64,000 nucleotides of DNA from Strongylocentrotus droebachiensis (lineage: Eukaryota; Echinodermata; Echinoidea; Camarodonta; Strongylocentrotidae), in assembly GCA_035222895.1 (NCBI GenBank), contig JAVYIG010005385.1:1-64000 (forward strand). The letters run 5' to 3'. Of this stretch, positions 23,265-35,096 are shown piece by piece (position 1 is the stretch's first letter; each line of letters starts with the position of its first letter). The translations under genes were made by a program, and so were the position numbers. The notes under the pieces were generated by a model. The model did not search any database and was not told where the DNA came from. It saw nothing but the letters and a program-made list of their open reading frames with translations.

Positions 23265-23668
23265 CATCAGTCTATGACGTCATGTCTTCACTATCCACTA
23301 ATTAATTTCTTTATATTGATAATATAAATTTCCTATTTACCCCCTAAGAATCTTATTTCTTCACATCAGCATCCAAGTTAGAATGATAGTTCCAGTTAAA
23401 TCATGAAAAAATGTGAATTTTTATGAACTATTTATATAAAAGAATCAATAATTATGAATACAATACAAAATTTAGAAAATAGTATCAATTCTTCAAAGTT
23501 CATAAAAGATTTTGTGAAATGTCATGCACGCAATATGATACAAATCATATAACCTGGGCAAAGGTATGGGGAATCAAGTTTTGGGGGATAAGAAGGGAAA
23601 TTAATGGGATTAAACTATATAAAGCAATTGATAAATAGTGAGGACATGACGTCACAAACTGATAACCA
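23265..23668. mobile_element. Imperfect inverted-repeat element (possible MITE)
   Basis: The left end ATCAGTCTATGACGTCATGT pairs imperfectly with the right end ACATGACGTCACAAACTGAT, and the next bases (CTTCACTAT/ATAGTGAGG) continue the pairing. Internally, GGGGAATCAAGTTTTGGGGG (23569-23588) recurs in reverse orientation around 28205-28245, so the sequence is repeated elsewhere in the window. Its right edge overlaps the broken end of the LINE. Confidence 0.55.
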
Positions 23669-23771
23669 AATTGGCAATTTGATTCTCTAGAATATTGTTA
23701 AGATCTGTTATAAAATCAACACAGCTTTGAGAAGGAGGTCTATAAATTGCTGCAATTATCAAGTTTTTACT

Positions 23772-25331
23772 ATAGGATTTCTCGGTCACTTTCGTAAGTT
23801 GGCCACACAAATTCATTTTATGTTCATTCAATTTCGCCGATTCTGTCACTGCAGCTGTTATTTTTCGTTCAAATTCGTTTTTTTAGCATTTAAATTCCTA
23901 AAACGATCATTCAAAAACATTTCATTTTCATTCGAATTAAAACGTGTTTCTTTTTCGTAAAATTTTCATTCAATTTAAAGCGAGACGATTCGCGATTACG
24001 TAATAGCGTCTTCCGTGAATTCAAATTCGTTTCTTTGCATACAGTTTCACACGTTTTGCAGACAAATTAAACATGTAAATCTTTCCCAGTATGATCATAT
24101 ATAGAACCCCGCAAGCTTAGTTCCATGCTAAATCCATTTCAAATTGCATGGGTTGGTAAGCAACAAACATGTTATTTGTCCTCACTATGGGTGTATATGT
24201 ATACCCACTAAATCATCACTATTTAACAACTGAACGATAATGTGTTAAGTAGATCAAACCTAGCCACAAGAGTGTCTTGTTATGAATATGCAATGATATA
24301 AGTGCATGCAAAGTGTGTGTTTACAGACTACGGTTGTATTTATTGGAGTGAGGTACCATAATGGTAGGGGGGGGGGGTATTAATACTCTATACATTGATT
24401 TATTTTTAATGTTTTGTTTGGTTTGTTTTTGATAATTTATTCGATGTTCGTAATCTCTTTGTAGCCATTTATATGTGTGTAAATTTAGTCTGTATTGAAA
24501 ATGTTAAGAACAATCTATGAGTATCAGTTCAATCACAATCATAATCACATCAAACTCTGAATCACCACCACACTGAATCACAATCACGATCGTGATCACA
24601 GTCACAATTACCTTCTCAGTCACAATCGTAATCACCATCTCAATTACAATCAAGATCACGCTACACAATCTTTACTGAGTTTGATACATTGTTTTCTCAC
24701 TGCGCGCACATCTCAATAACTCATGTCACGTGGACATAAACTAACTGGAATACACGTATACAATCTGAAATCTTGTTTTGGTTATATATATTTTAATGAT
24801 CATAATTACATCATGCATGACATTATCATGTTCGTCTACGTAATATCACTTCCAAAAGATGATCGAGTACGATAAAGTCCGTGATGAGAACATCAGTAAG
24901 ATGATTTCCAATCTTATATCTAGAGTTGTTTAACCCTCTACATGTTGACGGGAAAGACATCTAGGCATGTTATATAACTCATTTGTTTAATTTAGATGAG
25001 AAACATGTGCATATACCATGTATACCATAGGTTTGTAAAATAGGCGAATATGAATGAAAACTTTGTTATTTAGAATGACCCAAAGTGAAATTGAATGGTA
25101 CGGACGTCCGATTTGCCATTGTTGACGAAAATGAATGCAAACTGCGCATTTGTAAGCGGTTGTTAAATTGAATGAAACAAGTGCTAAATCCATTGACCGA
25201 ATAAGTAAATCAAATGAAAAAAAGTGTTATTTTGAATGAAATTTACACGCCGGCAGCTTTATTTCGCGAATTTGAATGAACTTTGTATCAAAACGAATGA
25301 GAATCTTACGAAAGTGACCGAGAAATCCTAT
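23772..25331. mobile_element. Inverted-repeat DNA transposon with subterminal repeats, nested in the LINE
   Basis: The left end ATAGGATTTCTCGGTCACTT (extending to 23798) is perfectly inverted at 25305-25331, giving a 27-bp terminal repeat. TTACT lies at 23767-23771 and at 25333-25337, a likely five-base target duplication (one extra A at the right end is unexplained). A TTCATTC(A/G)(A)ATTCG-like motif recurs about ten times: near 23822, 23869, 23925 and 23964 on the left, and in opposite orientation near 25035, 25090, 25125, 25165, 25235 and 25275 on the right. These look like transposase-binding subterminal repeats. No transposase frame is visible, so it is non-autonomous. The superfamily is unknown. 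Confidence 0.82.
24519..24665. repeat. Degenerate AATCAC/TCACAA hexamer minisatellite
   Basis: AATCAC and TCACAATC units recur with substitutions. The tract is internal to the inverted-repeat element at 23772-25331. Confidence 0.8.
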
Positions 25332-25645
25332 ATTACTGTGAGCTACCTCAATGAAGTAAGATTCAATATTTTCATTAAATACAGACAGATCAGTTCTCTC
25401 CTTAATATGAAATGAAGTTTTAGCAAATATTCCAACACCACCTCCACGGGATAGTCGCCCTTTTCCATAATATTGGTAGCCAGCAAGTGACAATAGACAA
25501 TCTGGACCTTTCGGAAGCCATGTTTCGCTGAGCAGAATAAAATCAACTTTACACTGTAGCAAATCTAGAAACTCAGACATAGTATCAAAGTTTTTATTGA
25601 GACTGCGGCAATTAATATGCATTAAGGATATGTATTATTCATGTA

Positions 25646-25905
25646 GAGGTGTTGTGGACTAGTGGATAAGTCACCCGACTGCAGATCACAAGGTACAGGG
25701 CTCAAGTCCCGCCGCGGCACTAATGTCCTTTGGCAAGACGTTAATCTACATTTGCCACTCTTCACCCAGGTGTAAATGGATACCTGATATGGTTGAGCGC
25801 TAGTTACTTTGGCAGCTCGGCTACGACCAGGGTAATATGTGTAAAGCGCCATGAGCGTCAGAACCTGACGGTTACCGGCGCTATATAAATAACCATATTA
25901 TTATA
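25646..25905 (+). mobile_element. tRNA-derived SINE inserted in a LINE
   Basis: The tRNA-like head has TGGACTAGTGGATAAGTCAC (A-box side) and GGCTCAAGTCCCGCC (B-box side). The shared body follows (CACTAATGTCCTTTGGCAAG, CTTCACCCAGGTGTAAATGG), then a tail with GCGCTATATAAATAACC and ATT. It interrupts the coding sequence of the minus-strand LINE just before its endonuclease start. Confidence 0.9.
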
Positions 25906-26129
25906 TCCAATAACGAAATTTCGTTATTAAGTTGACCAGGTAAATAATACTCTGTTTCTCGGTCTGTTATATTGTTCATTAGGTCTGTGCCGAAGTTATC
26001 AATGGCACTATCATTGCATGATTCTAGTAAATCTTTCAAATCAAAATTAAAAATAGGAAGTTGAGACATATTGCTCCGATTGTCTCATTTTCGCTCGCTG
26101 GATCACTGCAGCACAAACATAGCTCGTTC

Positions 26130-26171
26130 GACGTCACTACCAAACTAGCCAATCAGCTGTCAATGACGTCA
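26130..26171. promoter_or_regulatory. CRE and CCAAT-like elements upstream of the LINE ORF
   Basis: TGACGTCA (26164-26171, a perfect cAMP-response-element palindrome), CCAATCAG (26149-26156) and GACGTCAC (26130-26137) lie 60-100 bases upstream of the minus-strand LINE start codon at 26069. They could be the LINE's internal 5' UTR promoter. Function is inferred from motif clustering only. Confidence 0.35.
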
Positions 26172-28959
26172 TATTGAATGCGGCGGCAAATATATTTTGT
26201 GAAATTATCGAGAAATGGACTATTTCTAATTGCAAACTAGTTTTATTTTTGGATGGAAACGCAGCCATTGTTATCTTGAAATTCATTGAAGTCATCACAA
26301 TAGGGTAAGTTACGTCTCAGATGATTCAAGAGGTCTATTTTGAAGATAAATTTTCAAATTCTTAGAATGTTCCACTGTGTTGCAGGGTACCGGGTGTATG
26401 CCATTGGGTGTGATGTGTTCGCGAGCAATGGCGCGAATTATACATTCTTCTTCTTCGCTTTAAGTACAGGCCACCGCGCCGTCGGGTGTGAACATTCCTT
26501 TCCTTCTCAATACAATAACTTTCACCTGCCTAAGTTATTCAAACCATACGGAATCGTGGCGTCTCGCCACTTACATTACGTAATCATTAAAAGGATCCGC
26601 ATATACAACATTTTCCTGCTATACGTTGTACCGCAGGAAAATACAAATCTCCCTGGTATACCTTACAGTCCAAACGATAAATATGTGCCTTAAACGAAGC
26701 AGGCGACAACCGGCGTAGCAGACGACACTTGATAGTAATTTTGTATGTGAGATTGCTTTGCTAAATATGAATTACTTTGTTAATAAATATCAACTAAAAT
26801 TTATTTTACATATCTTTAAACCATTATTGATATTTAATAATTCATGAGTGAGTAAAAGAAACATACCAAACTATATAATGATATGAACTACTTGGTGGCA
26901 ATTAGGGGAGTTTGACGTGATGACCGATTGCACCCCTCTGTTAATAACCGAATAGTCCATGGTGTGTCATGAATATTCATGTTTTTGCTTACCTCGGCTA
27001 AATGTTTGCTTTTACTAAATGGAAAAATTACGGTGGGGGGTTGGATGAAATGGACATAATGAACATAGCAGAAGTGATAATTGATAATTCATGCTTCTTA
27101 TCCTTCGTGTGCTTGACCTATAATCTTACAATCGCTTGGCAGACTGAGTCCAAAGTTCGACTTGTTTCACATGTGTATTATAGGCAATGGCGAGCTTGCA
27201 ACCTATTTTGAAAAATTACGGTGGGCGAACTTTCAAAAGTCAATGAGACATGAGGGCTCCAATGAAAGAGCTAGTGATTACGTACGTCGGGGTGTGTGTG
27301 CTTTTCGTTTAAACAAAAAATGAATTTTTAACGATTTAAAAAAAAAAAACGTCCATAGGCTAACATGTTAGGCTGCCGACTCTGACGATAGGGGGCGTTG
27401 TAAAATGAGACTAAACGGAGCAATATGTGACATAATGACAAGTACAAGTACGAACACAACTTATGAAAAAACAAAACAAATTCTAAAATACAAGAGATGT
27501 ATACAAATATCAAGATCCAAAAATCGACCCATCTTGAAGTTTTAAAAGTTTTCACAACTTTAAAGGTATTACAAAGTTTTGGTATCGGGTCATGAATTTG
27601 GTTCAAATTAACATATTGGAAGCATATGCGTTCCTACAATATTCATTGATCGTTGTCCCGGTTGAAATCGAGTCTAAAGTTATGAAATTATAAATAATAA
27701 ACTCTTTATGTTGTATAGCTCCCTCTTAAGGTCAAGATATCAATTTAGCTATGAAACAATGTTTCTTGACTAAAATCAACCGATTAGCTATTCCCGTTTG
27801 TAAATTATATATCACAACTACATATTCTGAGATTTTCATGGTCGCAGCTACCATTGTACGGCCGTAGGCGCTATTTGGAATTTATCAAAATTTACCGGGA
27901 GCACCGGTAAATTTTTATATTCAATTTTTCTCAAAAACAGAAGTGTTTTAGGGGTTAATTTTTTTAGTGGTTATAATACATCCACAGGGGCATCAAAATA
28001 TATCAAAATTGTAAAGATTCACTATCCACCCAATTTTCAAAATTTCCCAAAACTTTGTATTACCTTTAAGTCAGTGTGCGAGTTATTATCTCAAAAAGAA
28101 ATACCCAAGTTTACGGTTATGGGCGCCATTTTAATTTACGCGTAAACCACTGACCTCTAGCGCCATTTTAACTTACGGGTAAAAAAAAACACTGACCTAC
28201 AAACCCCTTCTTATCCCCCAAAACTTGATTCCCCCATACCTAAAATGTTAAGGGTTGTCAGCCCATTGTGTCCATTTGGAAATGAACGAGCCGAATCAAT
28301 GGCTAAAAAAAAAGGTTAGATTAAACAAAACACAGACATACGTGACTTGACAATGAAAAGAAAAGAAGCAGACATTTATAACAAATCCATGTGGCAGAAA
28401 GGTAGTTATCTAAATGACATTTAACGCTATCTTCAAAGAACTCTCAGAATTTAACGATTTGACTGAAAAGACCATTGATCCATACATCAATTCAAACTTG
28501 GTAAGTAAAGCATTATTTACTATAAATATCTGATTAAAACACGATACCGGACTCGGGGAATATTGCCAAACATTACATATTACAAACAATCGATCATTTT
28601 ATATTCCAATGCCCGAAGTTTGAAGGGATTTTGATTCTGAGTAGATATGTTACAAGAAAAGAACAAATCAAGCCTACTATATCTTTTAGAAAAAGAAGAG
28701 TATTTAGGAAAGTGGTAACTTTCGTGAAAGTAAGTAGGAAAAATGAACTATAACTCTCGAAGAGCATAAACAAGTTGGTACTATACGACACTGATTAGTG
28801 TTTCTAAAGCTGATATTAGAGGTCAATAAGTCCTCGTCGCAAAAGTGGAACGGGACGCAAATCCCTCTATCATTTCGTATGTCATTCTTGGCACTGTTAA
28901 CTTGACGCAAAAACAATGGAAAAAGTTACTCTATCAATTTACTAATAATACTAATTATT
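26172..28959. other. No recognisable gene
   Basis: AT-rich sequence. A short hairpin AATTTACCGG-GAGCA-CCGGTAAATT lies at about 27887-27911. Near 28205-28245 a GATTCCCCCATACC/CCCCCAAAACTTGATT segment matches the MITE at 23265 in reverse orientation. A 117-codon open frame at 26340-26693 has no recognised similarity, and I do not call it a gene. Confidence 0.45.
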
Positions 28960-31173
28960 TTGGTCAAATTCCATTAGCCATCTGTAAATTGTAATGTAAA
29001 TTTCGACCCAACAGCGCAATAATGATGGCGGAAAATGAAGTAGCCTTTTCGGTGAGGCTAATTCATGGTGTTACCAAAATATTCAATTTGAGAAAACAGG
29101 AGATTGTTAAGATTGTTGTACTTTGCTCTTATCTATAACTTGCGCGGTATTTGAAATGAGGTAACAGATGTAAATAGATTGTAATATGTTTGAGTGCCGT
29201 ATCTAAATAATGCGTAAGGAAATCCATTTGATCATTACATAACGGCATTCAAATTGCTGAATTATTTAATTTTAATGGAATTGGCGGGAAAATTGTTTAA
29301 TGTAAATAAATGATAACCAGAAGGGCACTTTGACATTTGAATAAATATTTGATTGGTTTATTTGATCGCTGGTAATCAAATGAAGTCTAGAGGCAATAAC
29401 TAGGCCTACTGCAAAAGATACGAAGTTCAAGTTTAGCCTGATTAGTACTACTAATATTAATTGATTACGCCATATCACATTTGATAAATTGTTGCTTGAT
29501 ATCTGTAATTTATTGAAATGAAAGTCTATTTACGTCTGTAGGCCCTGTGATAAGGCGAAATGATAATAACTTAAACAATGGATACTTGACACAATTCAAA
29601 TAAATGATGTTTGATTTTATTTTTTTGAATTGACAAACCCCTCCACAAGTTTTTTCTTGATAATAAACGATTTTAAGCCAGACACATGTATAAAATGAAT
29701 TCAAGAACCATAAAGCATCCCCGGCCTCCCCCGAAAAACATGCATTGTCTAAAATATAATATTTTTGTTCCCACACAGTCAAATCTAGCTCCCGATCTTC
29801 ATTTTCAAAATAAGGTTAGGTTATTTTAGATACCTTATGGCGATTTCTTCATTCAAGAGGGAGAAAGTTGATCATTCCCCAGAGAGAGACATCCCTCATT
29901 CCCTTGGAGTCACTGACCCTCTATGGGGCACTATTTGAAATTTGTATTTCACACAGTCACGCCCTCACTGATTATAGATCTTACCTAAAGAGTCTCAAGA
30001 CCCACAATGCAATGCTTTGCAGGTTGTTAAATTGTGCTTGATAGCGGAGCGAGCAGAGCGACCGAGCAAGACGATTCTCATTAATGGAATATTAATCTAT
30101 GCATTCTCGAATCCTACAGCTAATGATCGTATAAACAGTTTCTTGTTCGTGAGAAGAATTAGAAGGTATGTATTGTTACGGACAGCCCACGAAGTACACA
30201 AGTAATATCCCTTGATCGAGCTTAACAGAAATAGGGCCAATAATGGCACTTTAACCCCCCCCCCCCATTTGTTTCTTCTTCTTTATAAACGTATCTTAGC
30301 GAGGCACATGTAGACATTTTATTGTAAATTACCCCAAGGTCAGCAGTATAAAATCTTTCGAGGAAATATATTATCGTCCCTTTAGTCGTTAATATGAATA
30401 GAAAAATAATAGTTTTTTTTTTAAGAGCATCCTTACGGCTGTCATCAGCGCTTTTAATGATTGAAATGAAAGTTTATTTTAATGTGATATTCCTGTGATA
30501 AGTCGACATGATATGAAGTGAACGAATGGAGAATTAACATCATTCAAATAAATGACTTCCAAATTTTTTTCTATTGACAAAAAAGATTTTTCAATAAAAG
30601 ATTTTTAGGCAATGTAGACTTGGGTGAGAGGCTATCACGTGACACCAAATAATGTTTTAATATAGGATAAGCGTGCAATAAAACAACTTTTTTGTCTTGC
30701 CCGGTATATCTCGTACAAATGTCTACCATACTACATATACAACTGAGGCAACCGCACGCTTATGCATACCATTTTCTGCATTTCTGTATGGAGGGAAAAT
30801 TTCAGACTGTAATTAAGAAAACAGAATGGCATTTTGACACTTGCATAAATAACGGTTTATTTCATCGCTTGTTGTACAAGTAGGCTTACTACAAAAGAAA
30901 CGAAGTTCGAGCATAGCTAGCTGATCACTAATCCCAATATTAAGTGATTATGCCATATTACATTTGATATATTTATGTCTGATAACCTTACAGTGGAGGT
31001 CACCAGTGCTATTAATGATTACAATTAAAGTTTGTTTTACAGAAGGCCCTGTGATAATGCGAAATGATAAGAGCATTCAAAAAGGATACTTGAAAAAATT
31101 CAAACAAATAACCTCTGAGTTTTTTCAACTGACAAAATATATTTTTAGATGAGCGATTTTCAGGCAATGTATA
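28960..31173. repeat. Low-copy duplicated non-coding segment, copy 1
   Basis: Blocks in this stretch match blocks at 38100-40260 in the same order. They include AACTAGGCCTACTGCAAAAG near 29399 versus ACTAGACCTACTGCAAAAGG near 38480, CACTGACCCTCTATGGGGCA near 29910 versus CACTGACCCTCTACGAAGCA near 39750, and GGCCCTGTGATAAGGCGAAA near 29541 versus GGCCCTCCGATAAGGCGATG near 40161. A further internal copy lies at 30430-31170, with TTACTACAAAAGAAACGAAG near 30886. The copies are diverged and have no conserved reading frame. Confidence 0.65.
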
Positions 31174-31178
31174 CCTGC

Positions 31179-31342
31179 TGTCGTATCTTATTTGTCCATA
31201 AATACGAAAGTAATACTGCTAGATGGAAACGCCATTATTCTCGTTGTTAAGCTTTCTTTATTCTGCCGGAGAGGGCAGTATTTCACCGTTTCGTACAGAC
31301 AAGTTTCTGATTGATATACATAGCAAATATCACATTACTACA
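31179..31342 (-). repeat. 3' LTR of the Ty3/gypsy element
   Basis: On the minus strand this LTR starts TGTAGTAATGTGATATTTGC and ends in CA, the usual TG...CA boundaries. It matches the LTR at 36770-36933 along its whole length. Confidence 0.93.
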
Positions 31343-31356
31343 CCTCTCCCTTCTTT
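31343..31356 (-). promoter_or_regulatory. Polypurine tract of the Ty3/gypsy element
   Basis: The minus strand reads AAAGAAGGGAGAGG immediately before the 3' LTR. That is the position and composition of the plus-strand DNA primer site in LTR retroelements. Confidence 0.85.
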
Positions 31357-32477
31357 GAGATAGAGTTTCCTATAATGTTGGAGAAGGTGCATTAAGCCTG
31401 TTGAATACATACAGTATCGGCACATAATAGTATGTAACTGAATCGGTTTGGATATTAAAATCAAATCTAACAACCAAAATATATATGAGTGATTTGGCTA
31501 ATTTTCTTCTGAGAGTTGTTAGCACTTGTATTTGTGTAAAATCCTATACGAGGTAAGTTATATTTCAGATCAACTGAATGCAAACACAACAATAAAAGGA
31601 CTGCTGTCTTAAACCTGACATTACAAAATCCTTGTCGAAATCATGAACTGCAAAATACTAGACAAAGTCAAATAGAACTTTCATAACACTAACAACCTTG
31701 AAAACACCTTATTGAGGTCTGCTAAACACCAAACTGAAACAATAGAGTATTGTGCAACATTTTTGGCACTTCAACATCATTTGCAACAAAGTTGTGCATA
31801 TATGTGTACTTGCACAGCATGACAATAAAATAAATGTTATTAACCAAAATAAATCATTTCTGTTCTTGTACTTTTTCTTTTGGAAACTTATGATGCAAAG
31901 AACAGTCCAAGTTAAAAATAGATTGTACCACACAATATACAACAATAATGCTTCTGAACGAAATTACTAATAAACACATCATGTTTGTACTTTCAGTGTA
32001 CAGTAATTTCACATACATACATGTACGTACATTTAAATCATTTTTGTTTGTTTGTTTACAATATCTGTTTTGTTCGTGAAATATTAATCCTCTTTCCATC
32101 CTTCCTCTCTCCCTTTTCAATGAACAATAATGACAAACATATCAAAATAATCATCATCATTCGAACAGTATCTCTATAAAAAAATAGACTGTTGCATTAT
32201 TGAACTCACAACTGGAAATTGCTTGATTTTTTTTTTTTTTTAAGGAAAAAAAACATTCCGTATTAATCAGTGTGATGGAGTGGAACTGGTACATGGTAGA
32301 TGCGAAGCAGTATGAAAAGATTACCGGTAAAGACAAACATCAGCATGACAAAATGCATACACAACCATTCGGAGGGGAGGGTCAAACTAGCTACTGAGAT
32401 GAAGGCATTTCATCCAAAACATGCATGTAACCAAAACACTAAGGGTACTGTCAAAAGGGAGGAACCGAAATATAGTT
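31357..32477 (-). other. 3' untranslated region of the Ty3/gypsy element
   Basis: About 1.1 kb lies between the end of the integrase frame and the polypurine tract. It is AT-rich, with a poly-T run at 32228-32242. There is no envelope-like frame or other gene; short open frames are not convincing. Confidence 0.6.
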
Positions 32478-35095
32478 CTATGGGACATAGTCTGTCAAAT
32501 ACCGAGGCCGTCGCCGAGTACGAGAAGGGCGACTGGAGGGGGCAGGATGTCGGGAGTGAATGTTAGGGGCAGGGGGGACATCAGAGTGATGTCCTGGAAT
32601 GAGAATATCAACGTCATCGTTATCGACATCTGCCTCAGGGGCAAAGGGGGAACTGCGAAACGGTACCTTCTTGAAGAATGAAGCATTGCGTGTAACTCGG
32701 CGATCAGATGTCTCAGCTGTGATCATGTTCCCTTTTCTCGCGATAACAATCATGGGGTTAGGAACAAAGGGGGTGGAGAACTTGTCTCCTCGCTTATCGC
32801 GTCGAAGTAGAACGTAGTCACCCATGGTGATGTCACTCACGCGTGCTCGCTGTCTTTTGTCGGCGTACTGCTTCTGCTTCGACTTCGCTACTTCATCCTT
32901 CGAAAGTGCTTTCTCGAGTACTCGCTGATGATCGAGTTGGTTGTCATTGCTATGGCAACTGATGTCTGCGGGAGGTACATGCGGGAGGCGTGTAAATGGA
33001 ACGCGACCGAACATCAGTTGGAAAGGAGATACTCCCGTTGACGTGTGAGGGGTTGCGCGATACTGGCGAAGGAAGACAAACATCCGTTGTTTCCAATTCT
33101 GCTGTTCAAGACACGCTGCTCGGACTGCTTTCATCAGAGGCTTATTGAAAGCTTCTGCTTGCGAATTGGCTCTGGGCCATAGAGGCGTGATACGTCGGTG
33201 TGCGAAACCGCTGTGTTTGGCATATAGTGCAAATGCACCCGAGTTAAACGGGCTACCATTGTCGGATTTCAGAACTGTTGGAAAGCCAAACACTGAGAGA
33301 ACTTTATCTAGGACAGGTATAACAACTGACGCGGAAACCGACCTCACAATCTCAACTACCGGATAGCGTGAGAACTCATCGATTAGGACCATTAGGACCT
33401 GTAGGAAGAGGTCCACAGAAATCTATACTGACGTGCTGCCACGGACCAGGAGGCATACTGGACATTCGTAGTGGTTCAAGAGGCGTGCGCGTATCCTGGA
33501 CTGCCTGACAAGCTGGACAAAGCCGAATAATGGTTTCGACTTTGGTGTCCATTCCGGGGAACCACACTTGTGAACGGAGGAGTGATTTCGTTCGCGAAAT
33601 TCCTTGATGACCTTCATGCGCGATTGACACCACGCGATCACGAAGTGCTGCAGGCACCACAATACGTTTTCCCCGTAGCAATACATTGTCGTTGTAGCAC
33701 GTGAAGTCATCTTTCACATTGCGATACTCCTGTAGCTCACGAATATCGATATCGGGCTGGTTGACACTCGCAAAATCGTGCCAGCGCCCGCTATGTGTGA
33801 ACGCGATCGCTTGCATGAGAGTTTTGTCTGCGATGGTAGCGTCTACGATTTCACGCATGGTAACCGCAGACGGTGTTGACGTCTGCGCGACAAAACTCAC
33901 ATACTTCTCTGCGATATCCTGCAAGCGTTGGTCAGCAGGGGAAGTAATTGACCGTGGGTGGCGCGACATATAATCCGCCGGATTGTCGCGACCTGGGCGA
34001 TACTTGATATTCAGCTTGTATGGCTGTAAGCGCAATCCCCATTTTTCGAGACGAAGAGGAGGCTTTGGCTTATCCCACACATGAAGCAAAGGCTTATGAT
34101 CTGTAACAACGGTAAACTGAGGTGCTCCGCGGACATACAAATCAAAATGCTCACAAGCCCATACGACGGCGAGAGCTTCGCGTTCCGTCTGACTATAGCG
34201 AGATTCAGCATGGCTCAAGGCACGGCTTGCGAATGCTACGGGCTTGTCATGCTGAGAAAGAATTGCCCCGAGACCAACTGGGCTAGCGTCAGTGATGATC
34301 TCGATGTCTGCTGTAGGGTCGCAGTAACAGTAGAAGCCATAAGCTCAGACTTCAGCGAGTTGAATGCTTCTTACTGTTCATCATGCCACACCCATTCTGC
34401 ATCTTTCACTGTCAGACGTCGGAGTGGCTCGCTCAGCGAAGCGTAGTCTTTGATGAAGCGTGCACTGTAGTTCAGCATGCCGAGTAAACTACGCACTTCT
34501 GCAGAGTTGGAAGGGGGAGCAGCTTCCTTGACAGCTGCAACTTTCTTCGGATCTGGTGAAACCCCTTGGTCCGAGAAGATCAAACCAAAGAATTCGATGC
34601 GGCGTACTCCAAATTCACATTTGTTCCAGTTGACAGTTAGACCACTCTGCTGAAGCTTTGTCAGTACTTCATGGACTGCACGATCATGATCAGCTTGAGC
34701 GTTGCTACTGCTGCCAAAGCAGATGATGTCATCGTTAATGTTCTTTGCACCTTTGATGTCACGTATTACATCGCGAATTGCTTCCTGGAAAATCTCGCTT
34801 GCAGACGATATTCCAAAGTTAAGCCGCTTGTAGCGATATAGACCACGAATGTTGTGATATAGCGAGACTCTGGAGCTAATTCTAGCTGGTGATAACCGGC
34901 TCGAAGGTCAATCTTGCTGAAAACCTTTGCACCGTTGAAGTCACTTAGCAATTCATTGACAGTTGGCATGGAATGTCTCTCACGCTGAATTGCTTTGTTG
35001 GGCTTTCGCATGTCGACACATAGGCGAATAGAGCCATCTTTCTTCGGAGGCGTAACGATTGGAGAAACCCATGGCGTAGGCTCTCCTATGACACT
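32478..35095 (-). pseudogene. Ty3/gypsy pol remnant: reverse transcriptase, RNase H, integrase
   Basis: The reverse transcriptase follows the protease in the same frame after an in-frame TAG at 35096. It includes FSKIDLRAGYHQLEL (catalytic Asp), a frame change near 34855, and then an INDDIICFGSS block where most relatives have a (Y/F)xDD. LLGMLNYSARFIKDYASLSE (34500-34430) precedes an in-frame TAA at about 34371 and a frame change near 34330. RNase H follows with ITDASPVGLGAILS, SQTEREALAVVWACEHF and VVTDHKPL. The integrase has an HHCC zinc finger (HEGHQGISRTKS...CPACQ, about 33595-33500), and after a frame change near 33395 (a repeated GGTCCTAAT) the catalytic core with IDEFSRYP, KSDNGSPFNS and SQAEAFNKP. 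Stops and frame breaks are described only; the copy cannot make a full pol product. Confidence 0.92.
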
Positions 35096-35096
35096 C

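Larger units (their letters stand above)
23650..26069 (-). pseudogene. CR1-like LINE, N-terminal and endonuclease region, split by two insertions
   Basis: Three minus-strand pieces belong to one retrotransposon ORF. 26069 down to about 25910 encodes MSQLPIFNFDLKDLL and then YYLPGQLNNEI. 25622 down to 25336 encodes MHINCRSLNKNFDTM, VDFILLSETWLPKG and RGGGVGIFAK, which is the N-terminal half of an APE-type endonuclease (IN.RSL, SETWL). 23770 down to about 23655 resumes with KNLIIAAIYRPPSQ, the endonuclease YRPP motif. A SINE separates pieces 1 and 2, and an inverted-repeat DNA element separates pieces 2 and 3. The reverse transcriptase is missing; the copy ends at the MITE at 23265-23668. Confidence 0.85.

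Noticed and set aside
26340-26693. 117-codon plus-strand open frame
   Set aside because: No known motif, no splice partner, AT-rich codons. Treated as chance.
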